A program made the position numbers and the translations under genes. From Clostridia bacterium (lineage in GTDB: Bacteria; Bacillota_A; Clostridia; Oscillospirales; CAG-272), in assembly GCA_017452945.1 (NCBI GenBank), contig JAFTLD010000028.1:1-51371 (forward strand): DNA of 51,371 bases. The letters are read 5' to 3'. Shown one piece after another: positions 51,284 to 51,371 of this stretch (position 1 is the stretch's first letter; every line of letters begins with the position of its first letter). The notes below the pieces were generated by a model, which was not told the DNA's origin, ran no database searches, and saw only the letters and a list, made by a program, of their open reading frames with translations.

Positions 51284-51371
51284 GGAGGGTTATCGAAGCG
51301 GTCATGACGAGGCGGTCTTGAAAACCGTGTGAGAGCAATGTCACGTGAGTTCGAATCTCACACCCTCCGCC
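51284..51371 (+). tRNA. tRNA-Ser (anticodon TGA), cut at the window edge
   Basis: Acceptor GGAGGGT pairs with ACCCTCC (51362-51368), discriminator G at 51369, then CC of CCA at the end. Anticodon stem GCGGT/ACCGT with loop CTTGAAA gives anticodon TGA (Ser, UCA codons). The long variable arm GTGA/TCAC and T arm GTGAGTTCGAATCTCAC are class II tRNA features. The A of CCA would lie just outside the window. Confidence 0.93.

Overview
This window looks like a chromosomal segment from an uncultivated, probably gut-dwelling Clostridia-type Firmicute. The evidence is Gram-positive housekeeping gene order (yggS-sepF-yggT-ylmH-ileS-lspA-rluD), HPr kinase, SpoVG, many lipoproteins with a lipobox Cys, strong AGGAGG ribosome sites, consensus SigA promoters (TTGACA / 17-18 nt / TATACT or TATAAT) and GC-rich intergenic inverted repeats of a kind common in gut Clostridia. 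No contiguous phage or plasmid module is visible.

Layout. 1-2.9 kb: two tandem paralogous beta-propeller-like lipoproteins (minus) with an almost identical repeat in their 3' flanks. 3.0-6.8 kb (minus): DUF3592 membrane protein, a glycyl-radical activase and a glycyl radical enzyme. 6.9-7.2 kb: a highly structured, unidentified RNA candidate back to back with tRNA-Arg(ACG). 7.3-10.0 kb: SGNH hydrolase and a DUF4838 lipoprotein, probably for host or plant glycans. 10.2-17.5 kb: MoxR ATPase / zinc-ribbon DUF58 / giant transglutaminase operon. 18.0-22.5 kb: three tandem solute-binding lipoproteins without a transporter. 22.6-27.7 kb: dapA (minus), queA, a small unknown protein with an odd start, an orphan RelB/DinJ antitoxin, an MBL-fold hydrolase and miaA. 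27.9-36.7 kb: HlyD-like protein, yggS, sepF, yggT, ylmH, ileS, lspA, rluD and a HAD phosphatase. 37.3-41.5 kb: hprK (minus), a PrsA/SurA-like lipoprotein and two unknown surface/propeller proteins. 41.5-42.1 kb: inverted-repeat elements. 42.1-43.0 kb (minus): three small unknown genes. 43.1-49.1 kb: lipid kinase, metallophosphoesterase, spoVG (minus), murC, EEP-family hydrolase, MBL lipoprotein and MmcQ/YjbR. 49.2-50.25 kb (minus): a BspA-like LRR protein and a frameshifted DUF4303 gene. 50.3-51.37 kb: a promoter followed by a ladder of degenerate tRNA-Ser 5' pieces ending in an intact tRNA-Ser(TGA) at the window edge.

The most unusual features are the array of tRNA-Ser 5'-half copies (50.38-51.37 kb), the four-way-junction RNA candidate with a possible pseudoknot (6.88-7.03 kb), the transporter-less triplet of binding proteins, and a rich set of palindromic intergenic repeats. 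All names rest on motifs and gene order read by eye; no database search was run.
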